Source: Echinostoma caproni (taxonomy: Eukaryota > Platyhelminthes > Trematoda > Plagiorchiida > Echinostomatidae). From it: DNA of 23,721 nt. The notes beneath the pieces are model-generated. The model saw only the letters and a list, made by a program, of their open reading frames with translations, did not search any database and had not been told where the DNA came from. The stretch's first letter is position 1. Every line of letters begins with the position of its first letter. The position numbers were made by a program, and so were the translations under genes. Of this stretch, positions 1 through 13,100 are shown in pieces. The stretch lies in NCBI GenBank assembly GCA_900618425.1, contig UZAN01048480.1, positions 328 through 24,048 of the forward strand, given 5' to 3'.

Positions 1-738
1 CAGTTGCATCACTTATGATAGAAGCGCAATAAAGAAGACAACCGCACGCATTTCAAGGTTCGAGAAACGTACGCAGGACTGATGCACCTTTGGCGGTGAA
101 GTGCGGTTTCAAGGAAGTTGAAAAATCGCGTACTCTGTTACTGTTCAGTCAGCTTTGCTTTATTTTTCACACCTCTTTGACGCTAAGCATTGTACGAATA
201 GATCAACGATGGTAATATAATAGGCGAGTTTAGGTGCAAGTAAAGGAAGAAAAAACAAGTAGAAATAGATTACTGAGAACAGTAAGAAATTTTTGTATTA
301 GTCCCACCGTACACGTTCTGATGTTCTTCCATGGGGTTTGGGGTTTCAACAAGGGAACCGTATAGCTATCGTGTCACTGACTTCTATTCCAAGCCATGTC
401 ACTTGATTTCTCTAACCAGCGACAATCCTCATTCCTTGGCCACCAACTTGGAAAGTGGGCTACCCCAACCAAGGTGCAGTATTGCGGTGTTGGAAGAGTC
501 GGCTAACTGCCTCCAACGGGCTACGATTTTCACATGTCATCTAGCTACTTTGCGGATGAGATACAATCATAAGGTTCATGTGCTTTGCCTTTGTAGTATT
601 TCCACTTCAGGCAAATCATGGACTGATTTCCTTGTCATAAAGTTTATTTACCTCTTGATTTGTTTTGCACAAGTTCTTCAATCAGTATACATGTATAATA
701 AATTTTATTTGTTCTTATTAAAAAACCCAACCCTTCAG
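1..738 (+). other. Sequence upstream of the first visible exon
   Basis: Presumed intron or 5' gene region of the protease. I recognise no exon, no acidic nardilysin N-terminal segment and no promoter here. The only identifiable piece is an antisense LINE tail at about 345-520. The remainder is unassigned AT-rich sequence. The T-rich tract and cag at 711-738 act as the acceptor of exon A. Confidence 0.5.
345..520 (-). mobile_element. LINE 3'-end fragment, antisense
   Basis: Read on the minus strand this resembles the LINE 3' end at about 10620-10790 on the plus strand. Both contain gattgtc-ggctagaga and then a g(g/c)ctaGAATAGAAGTCAGT stretch. Read in one plus-strand frame, 331-846 gives SYRVTDFYSKP here, versus SSRITDFYSRP on the minus strand of the other copy, showing the same element in opposite orientation. 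Frames are broken, so it is a dead fragment. Edges are approximate. Confidence 0.65.
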
Positions 739-820
739 TCTGCTGCCGCGTTGTGCATCCAAGTTGGATGCTTGTCGGATCCAGTCGAAGCACAGGGTCT
801 TTCACATTTCCTGGAACATA
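739..820 (+). CDS. NRDC: Nardilysin exon A (HFLEH zinc motif)
   Basis: The acceptor is cttcag at 733-738 and the donor is GTAAGT at 821. The exon encodes residues 1-27 of the visible product, running from SAAALCIQVG through DPVEAQGL to HFLEH (805-819). It then gives the first base (a820) of the next Met codon. The strand order and the AAALC-GL-HFLEH spacing are those of the M16A active-site helix and the strand before it. The phase 0 start assumes this acceptor; no earlier exon was recognised in 1-738, so the preceding exon is probably upstream of the window. The surrounding open frame (331-846) extends through intron on both sides and is not all coding. Confidence 0.93.
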
Positions 821-3800
821 GTAAGTCACATTTCATAATATTTTAGCTGCACTGATTGCTCCACGGTTTACCAGTGGTTGAAAATCCCAGCCTTATTAGA
901 ATTCATAACGTTGGTTTGCTTAGTTCTTCCTTCCACAGTACGGATATTTTGAAGCAATCAGTTGCATCACCAACCGGGTTGCCACGGCGCGCGATGTTTG
1001 CTAAGGCAGTCAGCGGATGGCAAAAAAGGTTTGAAAACCATAAACAGGGTCACATAGGTACCGTTAGGCTTCCTGAGTTGGGACCCTGAGATCAAAGTAA
1101 TCGGTGGTTAGAGACACTGAGTGATATGCCTGAGTGTCGCAAACACTGGCGCCCCTGCATCTCATTATTCTTGCAAGCCTAGTCTATATGAATTCTCTAT
1201 CTTCACTTTGAATTAGCTCTCAGCATTTCAATCTTCATTCTGCTCTTTTATCCAAATGGGCAACCAAAAGACAGCAATCAAAACCGGTGCACAAAATTGC
1301 ACGCTTAATAGTTGTAAAAGCTGAAAATTGAAATTGTAGGAAGTAAAAGCGGTTGAGTATTCCACGGCATTATTCTGGTTTGGTGACTGATTGGAGATAA
1401 TGTTCCTATTCCCTTCATTTTTTCAATGGTATCACAAATCAAGATCTACCAAATTCTGAAGTGCATTTCCCTAGAGGGAGAGTTATCTTGAATCGTGTAA
1501 GATTTTATGCCCGAGTGGTCTGACTCCATCGGCTTTTAGTGAGAACGGGGCATCCTTAGTGATGAAGTTGACAAAACTGTTGGGTTTACAACGGGAAAAT
1601 GAACAATGAATAGATCATTTCATCAGTTTACAAGAAACAAGTGATAGCTTCATTTGGGAAAACCGCAGGAATCAGTTTAATGAACACCATCGCTAAGCTT
1701 ATCACTGCCATTACACTCCGATTGTTTGCCGCACATGAACGATGCGCGTGAGAGAACCAGGATGGCTTTAGTCCCGGTCGAGATTGCATCGATCCAATTT
1801 CCATTCTCCTCCGAATTCTGGAACAGTGACGTTGCTTCCATGGATTCATGGTTTGTATTTTTCTTGGTCTCAAAGCATCTTTCAACTCAGTTGGCTGCAA
1901 TGTACACTAATACTGTTTCTTTTTTTATGGTACACCAGGAACGTTTATTTCACTAACACGATCCGTCCGTACGTAATACCCGATACTGAGTTTACCACGG
2001 AAAGTGGATTTTGTCAGATAAGCATTTTGTTTTTCTTTTTAACTTTGTGATACAAACGATAAAGCTGGTATAACTGAGACCTCTTGTGAGCTGGTGAACA
2101 CCCTGTTTTCTGGGCTTGGACATATCATACGTGTTAGGCTTTCTGCTAGCTGTCCTCGGGGTTCGTAGACTCAGTGGTTAGAGAAAAAGTGGCGTAGTAT
2201 CGTATACAATGGCACCCAGGCATACAAACAATTTCTCCGTAAATTTCATCTTTCCCCAACTATCTATCTCCCCCTTGGTACTGTTTCTAGTTTTCTACTT
2301 TTTCCTTCTACTCCTTCGCCGAAAGACAACAACCGAAACCGCTGCACGAAAGTGCAAGGCTAATGGTATTATAAACTAAACTAAATATACGGCCCCGATG
2401 ATTGAACTGAGGAAAAAGCTTTTCGTAACCAAAGCTACCAGTTGCATATCTTGTCATAATTCATTGGTCCGATCCGTCACAAGTTCCCGCTGTTGGTATT
2501 CATGGGTGCTTGGTCAGGTTTGATCGATTTTCGGCTTTGCTTTTAGTTCACTCGTTCACAGAAGCCCAGCCTTAGTCTATCCATTATTTGTTAACTGAGA
2601 TTTGTTGGCTTTTATGAGCTTTAAGTTTTCATCCCCAAACATATGGGATTATTTTTGTTCCATGATCGTTTTAAACACTTGAGGCTCCATTTTTCATTCA
2701 TCTATTCTCGACAACAATCAAATGTGGTTTGCACTGCTCGACTAACTGTTTGCGTCATTCCTCTCACAGTGGTCTTCATGGGCAGTAAGAAATATCCCAC
2801 AGAGAATGATTTTGATGCATACCTGAGCAAACGTGGTGGAACGTCAAACGCGTGGACTGGATTGGAGTATACTCTATTTCACTTTGATGTGAAGCGGAAA
2901 CATTTTGCCAAATGTTTGGATCGTTTCGCTCAATTCTTTATCGCACCGCTGCTGGAATCCAGTAGCACAGACCGTGAACTGTCTGCTGTGCATAGCGGTG
3001 AGTTGTTTTGGGGGAACGGGAGCCGGGGTGCAGTGGTTCGTGGTTCTACTTCCCTCTGAGGATAAAAACATACTTTTTTCATTTTCTATTTCTGGTTTGT
3101 AGAACTGTCTCCCATAAGTGCGTTTGTCGACCGTGAAGTTTTCATTTCTTCCGAATAGTTTAGAAGTCATCTTGCGTCTTCCTTACCCCAAGTCGCGCCG
3201 GTACTTTGTTTTCATACGTGATAGCTTTGCACGCAACAATAACCGATTCTGATCGATTCCACAGAAGCGTCTCTCACTTGATTTCGTTATGTTCTTCTCA
3301 TATGCATGACGCAGCGGTGCGGAAACATTCCCTAAAATGCCCCTTGGTTTGTCTCCAGCTTACTTTAACGATCTTTCTCCCGGTCTCCTATTCTGCTCAT
3401 TTTTTCAAATATGTCAATGACGTAAATTAATCACTGACCCCGTCTCATCAGTCTGACACTACAAGTGCAATAATTCATTATTTATGTGTCGCTCTACAAA
3501 GTGATCTTCCGTTGACTAAGCTGTAAGTTACCGCAATTTTATTTCCATACACCAAAGCGGAGATTTTGTTACTGTCAGACGGGAAACTCTTCTATCATGA
3601 CCCGAAATGGTATTCTGGTTATTCTCCAACTATTTGCTCAAGGTTTATTGAAAAGGGCTGCAAATCCGTGTACCATAGGTTATCTATCAGTCGTCGACCT
3701 TTCCCAATAAATTTTTTTATTGAATACTCTCCGTGAGAATCCTGTACTTTAATCGCTATTGAGATTCCTTTTGGCCTCACTCATCCAGTCGGTGGAGAAT

Positions 3801-6800
3801 CTTGGATATAAACATGTTATATTTATCTATTTGGCAAAACATCTTGTTGACAGAAATAAGATTTTGAGTGAAACTTTAGGGAAAAGATTGTGGTCGATAT
3901 GGGGACTGCCGTAGAAAACACCAAAGCGATCCAATGGGGTTGTAGTACCGGGGTCCGGATACAGGACCTTTGTGGCTATATATCATTCAACTATCATCAA
4001 GTAGGAGGAGGATGGATGTTTGTCAGTGACACCAGTCCGTTTTTTTCTTTTACTTTTTTCAATTGAATATAAAATGTTAAAATTTTCACGAAAGAGGAAG
4101 GAGCCGATAAAGGGGCTTCCGTGCAATGCACATAGAAGGGAGAAAGTCTGATGGTGGTGGTGGTGGGATTCGAATATGTCCTTTCGGGCGGTAATTTTGT
4201 GACCTTTACCGTTTGACCACTACCGCACAGTTCCCCAAACTAAACACTATAGCTAAATGGTGTTTCTGGTCAATTTTAATAAATACTTTTTAAGAAAAGT
4301 AGCCATTTTTTGGAACTCTCAAATGTTTTGAAAACGAAACTCAAAGTGCAGTTTTTTACATCTAAAAGGGACTGTGGAATAACATACGGAAACTGAGTGA
4401 CCTATTCATGTCATTTTTTCTTCTGATGTTCCATGGTTGGTTCGTGATCCACAGTTACTCGGTAAAGCAGAATGAACTATACAGTTGTCTGAGATTGCGC
4501 CACACCTATCACATTTATCTCATTCAGTTTCCCTTGCTTCTTGTTTTCAGAATTCGAGTTGGCCAATGCAAGAGATTCCAGTCGTCTCCAGTTCTTTCTG
4601 GGCACATTGTCCTCGGAAGGCTCTCCATTTCGGATTTTCGGTTATGGTACGTTTCCGGGCTCCAAGCGGCTGCTGTACATTGCTCAAACTGATCTGTTTC
4701 GTATGTTTGCCTGTAACACGAATTTACTGACTTGTCTGTGCCGTGGAATTTCGAAACGTTGTATGACAAACGGAATAACTGTGATAGCGTCTGACGGTAT
4801 GGCATCGCGCCTGCTTGTTGCGAATAGGATGAGTTGGTCGTTTACAGCGGCAATTTAAATTTACACCCCTCGAGTTTTAACAAACCACGGGGTGCCGCAC
4901 AACGCTATGGGTTACTCCAAGAAAACCACAAACTGGTAACCAGTGTGATTTAGTTCTAGGACAAGAGAGTTGCCATTTTTTTATTACACACCTAGGTGTG
5001 ATGAACAGCAGACGGGGTAAACCCCATAGTCACGAGGACCTGCTGTTCAGTGGTTGAAATCGGCAACCTAAGCCCCATGGGACTTGGAGTGGCGAACCAC
5101 ATAAGGCCCCAATAGGTTAGGCGTGTTATTGAACCGGACGACAGCAGAGCTGCCTATCACCAAAGTCGGGTGGCGGTGGCGGGGCTCGAACCTCGGACCA
5201 TAAGGTCCAAAGCACGCCGGTGACAGCGACTAAACCACTGCGCCACCACCACCCTGCACTTAACGGGTAGCCACGTCGTTGCGGTATATGATTATGATAG
5301 TAGAATATTTTGTTGATTTTGCTCCGAGACTTCTGCTTCATTAATGGGACAACTCTTTCTAATCGAATTCCCAACTAGAACTTTGTTTACCTCATTGACG
5401 AGACACTTTTCAGCTTAGATCTCCGTCTTGATGCTCTGAATTGTTGCTGACGGAAATTTGGAGGAATGATATTTTCACAATAGGAGAGGAATGTTGACTC
5501 TATTCAAGTGCTGTTTTATGTACCAAGAGAATGCAGGTTGGTTGGCATCGTACGATTGAGCACGGCGGCTCGGTACTCTATTTCGATTATACTGCTACGG
5601 TTATTCAGATGACTCGTGTTGTTCACGGGTTGTTCACCTTCAAAAAAATGATCATTCATGCTTAGGGTGATACGGGTGACTTTTTATCCTCCGGTTTATC
5701 GTTGCATCTATCTTATTAAGGTCTTATTCTGCGCACTGATTACCAGTTCTCTGCCTGTGTTGACGAAAGATAGCCTCTCTCGGAAAGCATACCACCGGCG
5801 AGCCTCTGTCATAGATTCTAGGTTTGAAGCTGCTTGAATTGTTGAGTCCAGGACCAGTCAGCTTTTTGATCACACAAATCAATGCCAGGTCTTCACTGTT
5901 CGATCAGGGCTGTATAGGGATCCTCATTTCTCGTCCATGGGCGCTGGTCGCTGGTTTTTCCTTATCGACCAGTAGGACGTCGTAACCACGGGACTGAATC
6001 ATAATACAGTTCATCAAATCACAACGTTTAGTGAAATATTTTCAAATGAATAACAGTTTTTCCATTTGAGGAGCGGTTATTCCCCATTGTGTCGTTTGTT
6101 AGATACTGACAAGACTGTGAAGCGCTCCGTTACTTAACAACAACTGTCTTGTTATACAAATTCTCCTAGTACCAATTTTTGGCAATGCTAACTGTCTACG
6201 TATTTCTGAACGCGGTTTTCACATTATACTTTGCCGAAGCATTTTTTTGTGATAAATTATTTGTTGATTTTCTCAGTATCCATTATTTTTTTTCTGCATT
6301 ACAGGTAACATTAAATCTTTACGAGAAATTCCCGAACAGAATGGTACCGATATCCAGTCGCTGTTACGCAAACATCGGGAACAATCGTACTCATCTCAAC
6401 GCATGACACTTGCGTTGCATTCCAAAGGTGATAAATCTGTCACGTGATAGACGGTATTATAGGCGATGAAACACGGTATCAAGTCTAGAATACCTGGTTT
6501 TGTTTATCCAGTCGCAAATAGTTGAGAAGGCTTATTTTAATTATGCGCCATCTGTTCGTTAGCAAATTATGAGTGTTTTATTGTTGTTGGGATATTTAAA
6601 TACCGCAAAACTATCGTTTAGATCAAAAATGTAGCCTACAAGCAACTGGGCTGAGTGGGCGAGGTAAAATCGTCCTCGGTTGAAATCAAAGAATGATGTG
6701 TGTATGTGGGGCGGGGGTGGGGGGGTGGAGGGTGATCCATGAGAACCGGAACCCAGGTAGTTTCACTGACTGACTAGATATGTGGTGTCTTCTTATGAAG

Positions 6801-7161
6801 CGTTGTGTTCAATAGTTCCAACACAACTGTTATTGCTACAGTCTGATGAGTTTGTTTGTATAAATCTCGGTGGGTCACTTTAAATGTATTTTATGTTATT
6901 CACCTCTAGAGAGTCATTATACCATCCTCTTTACATTCGCGTGTTCAACATCCCTTTCATTGCACGTAAAATGACTGATCGAGTCTTTAGTTATGTATCC
7001 CACCGTCCTGCGGCAAGTCTGTACGTACCGTCATAAGTGGGTTGGAATCAGGAGTTGTCTACTGCTATAAAAGGCCATATAGGAATGGCTCGTTATAACT
7101 GGTCAAAATCCCTAAGATTGATTTGTCGACTTCTCATCTCGGTTGAAGGAAGTATCCTCCT

Positions 7162-7199
<38 letters not shown>

Positions 7200-10100
7200 T
7201 AACGTGATTCTTCTCAAGTAGTAATTGGCCCTCAGAAATAAGTTTCCTATCCTTTCGACCAGTTATGAACCCATACCAACCTCAACAACGGTAATATTTC
7301 TTAGCGTCACCTTATCACACACATTTTACCATGGTGACTGCACGTTCAGGATACATTCTGTGAAGTTAGAAAGTTTTTATATTTCTCACTCCGATTAGCA
7401 ACACTTTCTGTTCCTCTCAAGTTGATTGTTAGATTTATGAATTCATGCTTACTTCCCCACTTGTATTCCTACCCAATGATTTTCTCCGGTATGTCAAAAA
7501 AAGACTTTTAGTTACTAGCAAGACATCTAAATGCAGTTACAGATTCTATCATGGACAGACACACTTGCAAGCGTGTGTAAATTTTATTACCAAAAACTGT
7601 CAAACACTCATCAGCCATTACACAATGAACTTTCAAAAGCTGTATTCACTTTATCCACAAGCACAAGGTTCCCAATTTTTTAACTGCACGAACCTCTTCC
7701 TCTCACGGTTTTACATCTCCCACGCCTACTTTTTGACATGGTTAAAGTTTCCCCAGGATAACTTAATTAATCATAGTCGACATCTGGTGATTGCAATGTC
7801 ATTTTTTATGATAGGAATAGGAATTAAAGTGCTGAAAATGTGCCCATCCGGGTGCATAAAGCTGATACTGATTTGACTTGAAGCATCAATCAGTTCCATC
7901 CGAACTTCCACATAGACAGATCGAAGTGGTCTTACTTTGGGGACATTAGGCCTGTCAGTCGGGAGTGATTCGCGAAATAGCGTCATGAAATAGTGTCATT
8001 GAACGCAACCTACATTGCTTTTTTATATTTTCCAATATTGCGACTAGTACAGTTACTGAATCCACCTGCACGCATTATTTAGTGCTGCTTTCTGTTAAAT
8101 TTTTGTCACAGACACGTTGGACAATTTGGAGAAGTTAGCTCGTGATCTGTTCTCAGGTGTACCCAACAGGTAAGTTGAACTGGCGGTCCATTGTGCTTAT
8201 TCTATTTGGCGATCACATTTGCGCTCGACAGACCCATTCATTCGCTGTCAAAAAATGCATCCCAGACTTGTGTAAGCAGCGGTTCGTGTTGCGTAACGCT
8301 GTACTCCCCGTTCCGACTACAAATAATATTGACAATATCAACATACTCTAATGATAAAACCAATAATCATCATAAATGCTATGTCAGTTAGTGATAAAAT
8401 GTTTCCAATCGGACTACGAACCCCGGCGAACAAGTGAACAGAAAATCAAAGTGTGGTCAGTATCAAGAACGGTAATTTTACGGTGAACGGAATAACGAAT
8501 TTTGAATAGAGAGTGACAACAGGTTTGAGTAATGTATCCTGCATCATTTTACTGCAACCGTACACATGCAGAGTGATAGGCTCCTGAAAATTGCGATCAA
8601 CGTCACTCACCAAACGCGTCTGCCGCCAAAATAATGCCAGAGTGGGAAACTCTGTCCACACATTTGGGGATGGTGATTTTTGAATCGTTATTGCCTCTGT
8701 TTCTTGTGTGTCTTGTTGTAGCTGATCCTTGTGCGTCTCTCAGTGTGCCAACTTGACCCAAATCTGTCAGAGGTTTTGGTCTTCTTTTTATCGAATTCGT
8801 TTTTCGGGGAAACTGTGCTTACAAGCGGAATAGCGTTTTATCGCAATTGAAACATGTATTAATGCGGTGTGGTAGTCTGTAGAATAGGGAAAATCGATGG
8901 CAACCTGGTTATCTAATATCTTTAGGCTTGTAGTGGAAACCCATTGAGCCAGACGACGGTAAAGTGCAATATGATAAATCAAGCGCCTGAATAAAAAAAC
9001 ATCTTGTTCCCGCACCTACTCTGGTTTCAAGCCTTGCCATTTGGCGCAATCCGTACTCTCTGAGAACTGCTGCTATTATTCGCTTTGTTGTTATAACTCA
9101 CTTAGAAGTTAACCAGTGGAGTCCAGATGTTAAGAAATCCACGGAGATATTCCGGGCCGGATCTCGAAAGACTATCCTACTGGTTAGTTGGTTGTAGACA
9201 AGAGGGTGTTGCAGGTAACTGATAACAGTTACTGTCAAAAGTCGGTTCTTCGGGAAATGCTCTCGATATATTTTCTCTAGTCCTCTGGACACGAATCACC
9301 TTTGGGAAGGGAATTACAGGCGTTTATGTATAACCCTGAGCCAATCAGATTGTTCGACGGGCAAAATTAAGTCTTACACGGACCAATCATAAAAACACAG
9401 TTGATGCAGTAAAACAAATGATCAATTCAAACAACTTTCCAACACAGTCACACTGGTTACTCCGTTTGTCGATGATTGCAGATCAGTTCAGATTATGCAA
9501 TAAATAGCCGTGGACTATCGTATACCCATTGTGGTTGTTGTCCTTTAGCTGCCGATTTGGTTGCACAATGACAGCGGGTTACACGGAAGAGGCAGAAAGC
9601 TAAACGCAATATCAAGCTGCCGGTATGGTGGAATACAGTTTAATTACATTTGCGAAGAAATAGAGCAGATGCACGGCCATCATCGCTTACGATATCTAGT
9701 CATATTACTTCCTGTCCTTAGCCATCGACCAGGCTAATCCCGAGGTCGCAGTTGGGAAGCCAACCGCAATCTGTCACCAGGTTCCCCTCTCAGGATTTTC
9801 TTATCCTTAGCTGTGCTAAACACTACATTCCTTGGTAAACATCGCATGCTGAGAAAGCTTATCTGGGGGACAGGCGTAGTAAATCCCGCAGATATCGTAA
9901 TATCAGTAAATTACCTACAACAGTATACGTAACCTCGGTATTGCTTTTCTGATTACCCCATTAGAATCTTTCAATGTGACGTAACCAATGATACTCGAGG
10001 ATCGAAATTTTGTCTTATTCTTTTATCCAAAACGGCCACATAACAGCGATACAGACCGAGCCGCTGTAGCATATGCTCGATCATAAGGGTTTACTTTCTT

Positions 10101-13100
10101 TTCCTTGTATTCAAAACAAACCCATCGCCATCCAACTGAAATTCATAGCTGGTTTTGGTGTTGGAGAGGAGATCACATCACGAATAGCGAAAGCTGGAGC
10201 AGCTTTCGCCAACCTGCGACACCTGTGGCGCCGCCATGATATCCAACTTTCCCTTAAGAGAAGGATGTACATCGACACGGTTCGTAGTGTTCTGCTTTAC
10301 GGGTGCGAGACTTGGCATCTCCGAGCGGAAGATGAAAATCAGCTTTCTGTGTTCCAACACCGATATCTCCGAAGCATTGCTCATGTCTGGTGGGAACGTC
10401 GGTCTAACAATGACGAGGTTCGTCGTCGTGTTTTGGGTGCTAATAGTAATTTTCTGAAAGAAGTAATCCGTCTGCATCGCCTCCTGTTGCTTGGTCACAT
10501 TTAACGTGTCTGCCTATCGTCTAACTTTCCGTGCTCAGTTTGCACATGCTGGACAAGGCTGAGAGAAACGTCGCGGCGTCCAGAACATGACCTGATGTAG
10601 AGATATGAAGAACCTGGCTGTACGGTTTGACGTCGGTTCGTGTAGTCCGCCTTCCATGTTCGGGCCCAAGAGATGGGGATTGTCGTTGGCTAGAGACGCC
10701 AAGAGATGTGGCCTAGAATAGAAGTCAGTTATGCGTGAGCTCGAGCAATGATATTCGTCTTGCAGTTTTGACTGGGAATGTACAGTGTTTGTCAGATCAA
10801 ACATGTAAGAGAGGTGGATTTTGGAATGTCCTAGTTTTGATCATTATCGTGGTTAATTTCCATTTAAAACCGTCTATCCTGGGCTGTGTACTAAATTTGC
10901 CCGGGATTTGTGGAATCGAAGCGAAGTTTGAAATGTATTCCTTTGTATGCTCTACGCCTTACTTTTTAACTTATGTTTTCAGAAGGTGATGATCATTTGC
11001 CCGTGGTCACGAGGGCGTACTGTTTGGTAGAGAGGACCGACTTTAGCTCTGCAGCTTGAGGTGGGGAGCCAAACAAGATTCCAAGAAGCAGCTAGGACGT
11101 GTAATCAATGCCAATGATGTTTTTTTCTCTATAATCAGCGGTGATGTTTGTGAGATTCGAAACCTGAACTCTTCGTACAAGCACTCGCAGCAAAAAAATT
11201 AAACGTTTCGGCCTTCCTCATCTTTATATTTTGAACTTTAGTAAGAGATTGATGAGCAGATCAAAGACGTAGATTGGATATCTATATACTTATTCAGTTC
11301 TCTTCTGCAAAAACTTGCATTGCAATGGTTTGGAATGATTGTAGCCAGTCGACCTAAGATAAAAATGATGATCATCATGACAACGAAACAGCCAATCAAT
11401 ACACAACACGCGGTTGGTATTGACCAACAGGATCAAAGGGACGCAAACAGCCAATCGAAACCCTCGAACTGAACTATATAGGCCCGTTCCCGCTGAGGAC
11501 TGGCGCTTTCCCCGAAGTCGCACTCATGGTGTTGCCTAGCTTGGCTACGAAACGTCTGCGAACAACACTTCCAGCTCGGAGACCTCACCAACACCAACAT
11601 TCACTTACATTTCTAGAAAAGCCAACGGCAATTTTTGTTTCATTTCGTCACAAATGATCAAATTGAAATAGGCGCACCGTACATGCTGTCTAGGCTTTCA
11701 GCGAAAGGCAGTGGGCTCGATCTTTTATTCGGCCCTGACCTCTTATTATTCAATAAATATAGCATAAAGTTACACAGACATACTAGGTGGCTTCCACAGT
11801 GTGATGCGTTAGCACGGTACTGATAAAATCCATTAGTTGCCTGGTCGTCGTTCAGATTTCTCCAAGCTGGTAAAGTATAGAAGTTGTGTCATCCGAGACT
11901 GTCTTACGTGTTCGATCTACGGAATACAATGTTCCAGAATATGCAGTGAAATACACTTTGTCTTATGTTTAGTCTCGTTCACGCAATTGAAGCACGAAAC
12001 ACAGGTAGCTTTAATCTTCATGTGCGTATGTTGTTTTACCCCTGAATTCAATCGTGATCTTCTTTGCTATCTTGTCTGATTCACTGTGTTCAGGGACCTC
12101 TGGATTCTCCATAAGTCACCGAACAGTAGGTATTTTCAAAGTAAATTTATTGAATTCAGAGTCTTCATCTTATCAGATAAATCAGGAATCTAATTTCGTT
12201 CGCTCAGTGTGCTCAGTCTAATTCACGCCCACGGAAAGTGTGACTCATCGAAAACTTCCTACTCACCTCGTTTGACCTTCGGCCGGCCCGCCACACCATC
12301 GCCGAGCGTTAGTTGTTGAAGTAGGCTAGTAGCTGAATTACAGGCTTTGGTCAATACTAAGAAACACTGCAGTTTTCCCAACCTCGGATTCTTTTTATCA
12401 CGCAGTATGATGAACAGTGAGTGGACGATGTGATAATCATAATCACGAGTAATTACTATGAGAACCGGTGACCTCAGCAATGGAACAGTAGAGGCAAATT
12501 GCACAATGTCGGAGTAGGATGATGGTGACATTGATCCGGGTGCTTCGGGGCTGCCGACCACTAATGCTAGCTGATACTAGACGGGTTCGAGCATTGAATC
12601 TCCGAGTTGGGAGGATACCAGGGATTAATAGGGAACTGTTTTGGTAATGCTCAGTCATTTAGTTGAACGCTGAGTGATATCCCATGGGTGGTGCAAATAG
12701 AAGGCATCTCGTTCGATTTGGGAGTGAGAGGAAGAACCGGACAGCTGAGAAAGAGGGTCTTTCAAATGTGTACCTAGACTTTGGAGCACGCCATACATAC
12801 GTGGTAGCTCACACCGACGAAGGGGTTTTTCTTTGGGAACTCAAAAGTTTAACCCAGGAAGCAATGGGGCTTAGATCCAACCGAAGCAATTGTGTCGGAG
12901 CTTCTGGAGACCTGTGACGCAAGGCCTTTGAATTTCGATTAATTATGTTGTTCACTGGGGCGTAATTGTCGGTCCTCTTTTTGTGATCGGCCATTAGCCT
13001 CATGCACCCAATTGGACTAGCGGAACGTAGACGAGACAGCACCTTACCGACTGGGGTCCGCCCAGGTTGGGCTGTCCAGTAAGGTGCGAAGAATTCTCCC

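Larger units (their letters stand above)
821..2769 (+). other. Intron 1 of the nardilysin gene (1949 bp)
   Basis: GTAAGT donor and CAG acceptor. It contains two plus-strand LINE fragments (about 965-1335 and 1640-2390), described separately. The stretches 1336-1640 and 2391-2769 hold nothing I can identify. Confidence 0.85.

Noticed and set aside
331..846. 171-codon open frame around exon A.
   Set aside because: It is a read-through of antisense LINE, intron and exon A. Only 739-820 is supported as coding by similarity.
6842..6880. CTGATGAG core suggesting another hammerhead.
   Set aside because: No stem II or GAAA follows at a workable distance.
7445..7876. 143-codon open frame in intron 4.
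   Set aside because: No recognisable domain, composition typical of AT-rich intron, and it would interrupt a well-supported splice between exons D and E.
7771..7986. Minus-strand 71-codon frame with a protein-like composition (PLRSVYVEVRMEL).
   Set aside because: No family recognised and no splice context; it could be chance or old repeat, so not annotated.
10025..10072. Possible further LINE tail (ttttatccaaaacggccacataacagcgatac).
   Set aside because: Similarity to the shared 3' end is too weak and lacks the terminal ctgaa words.
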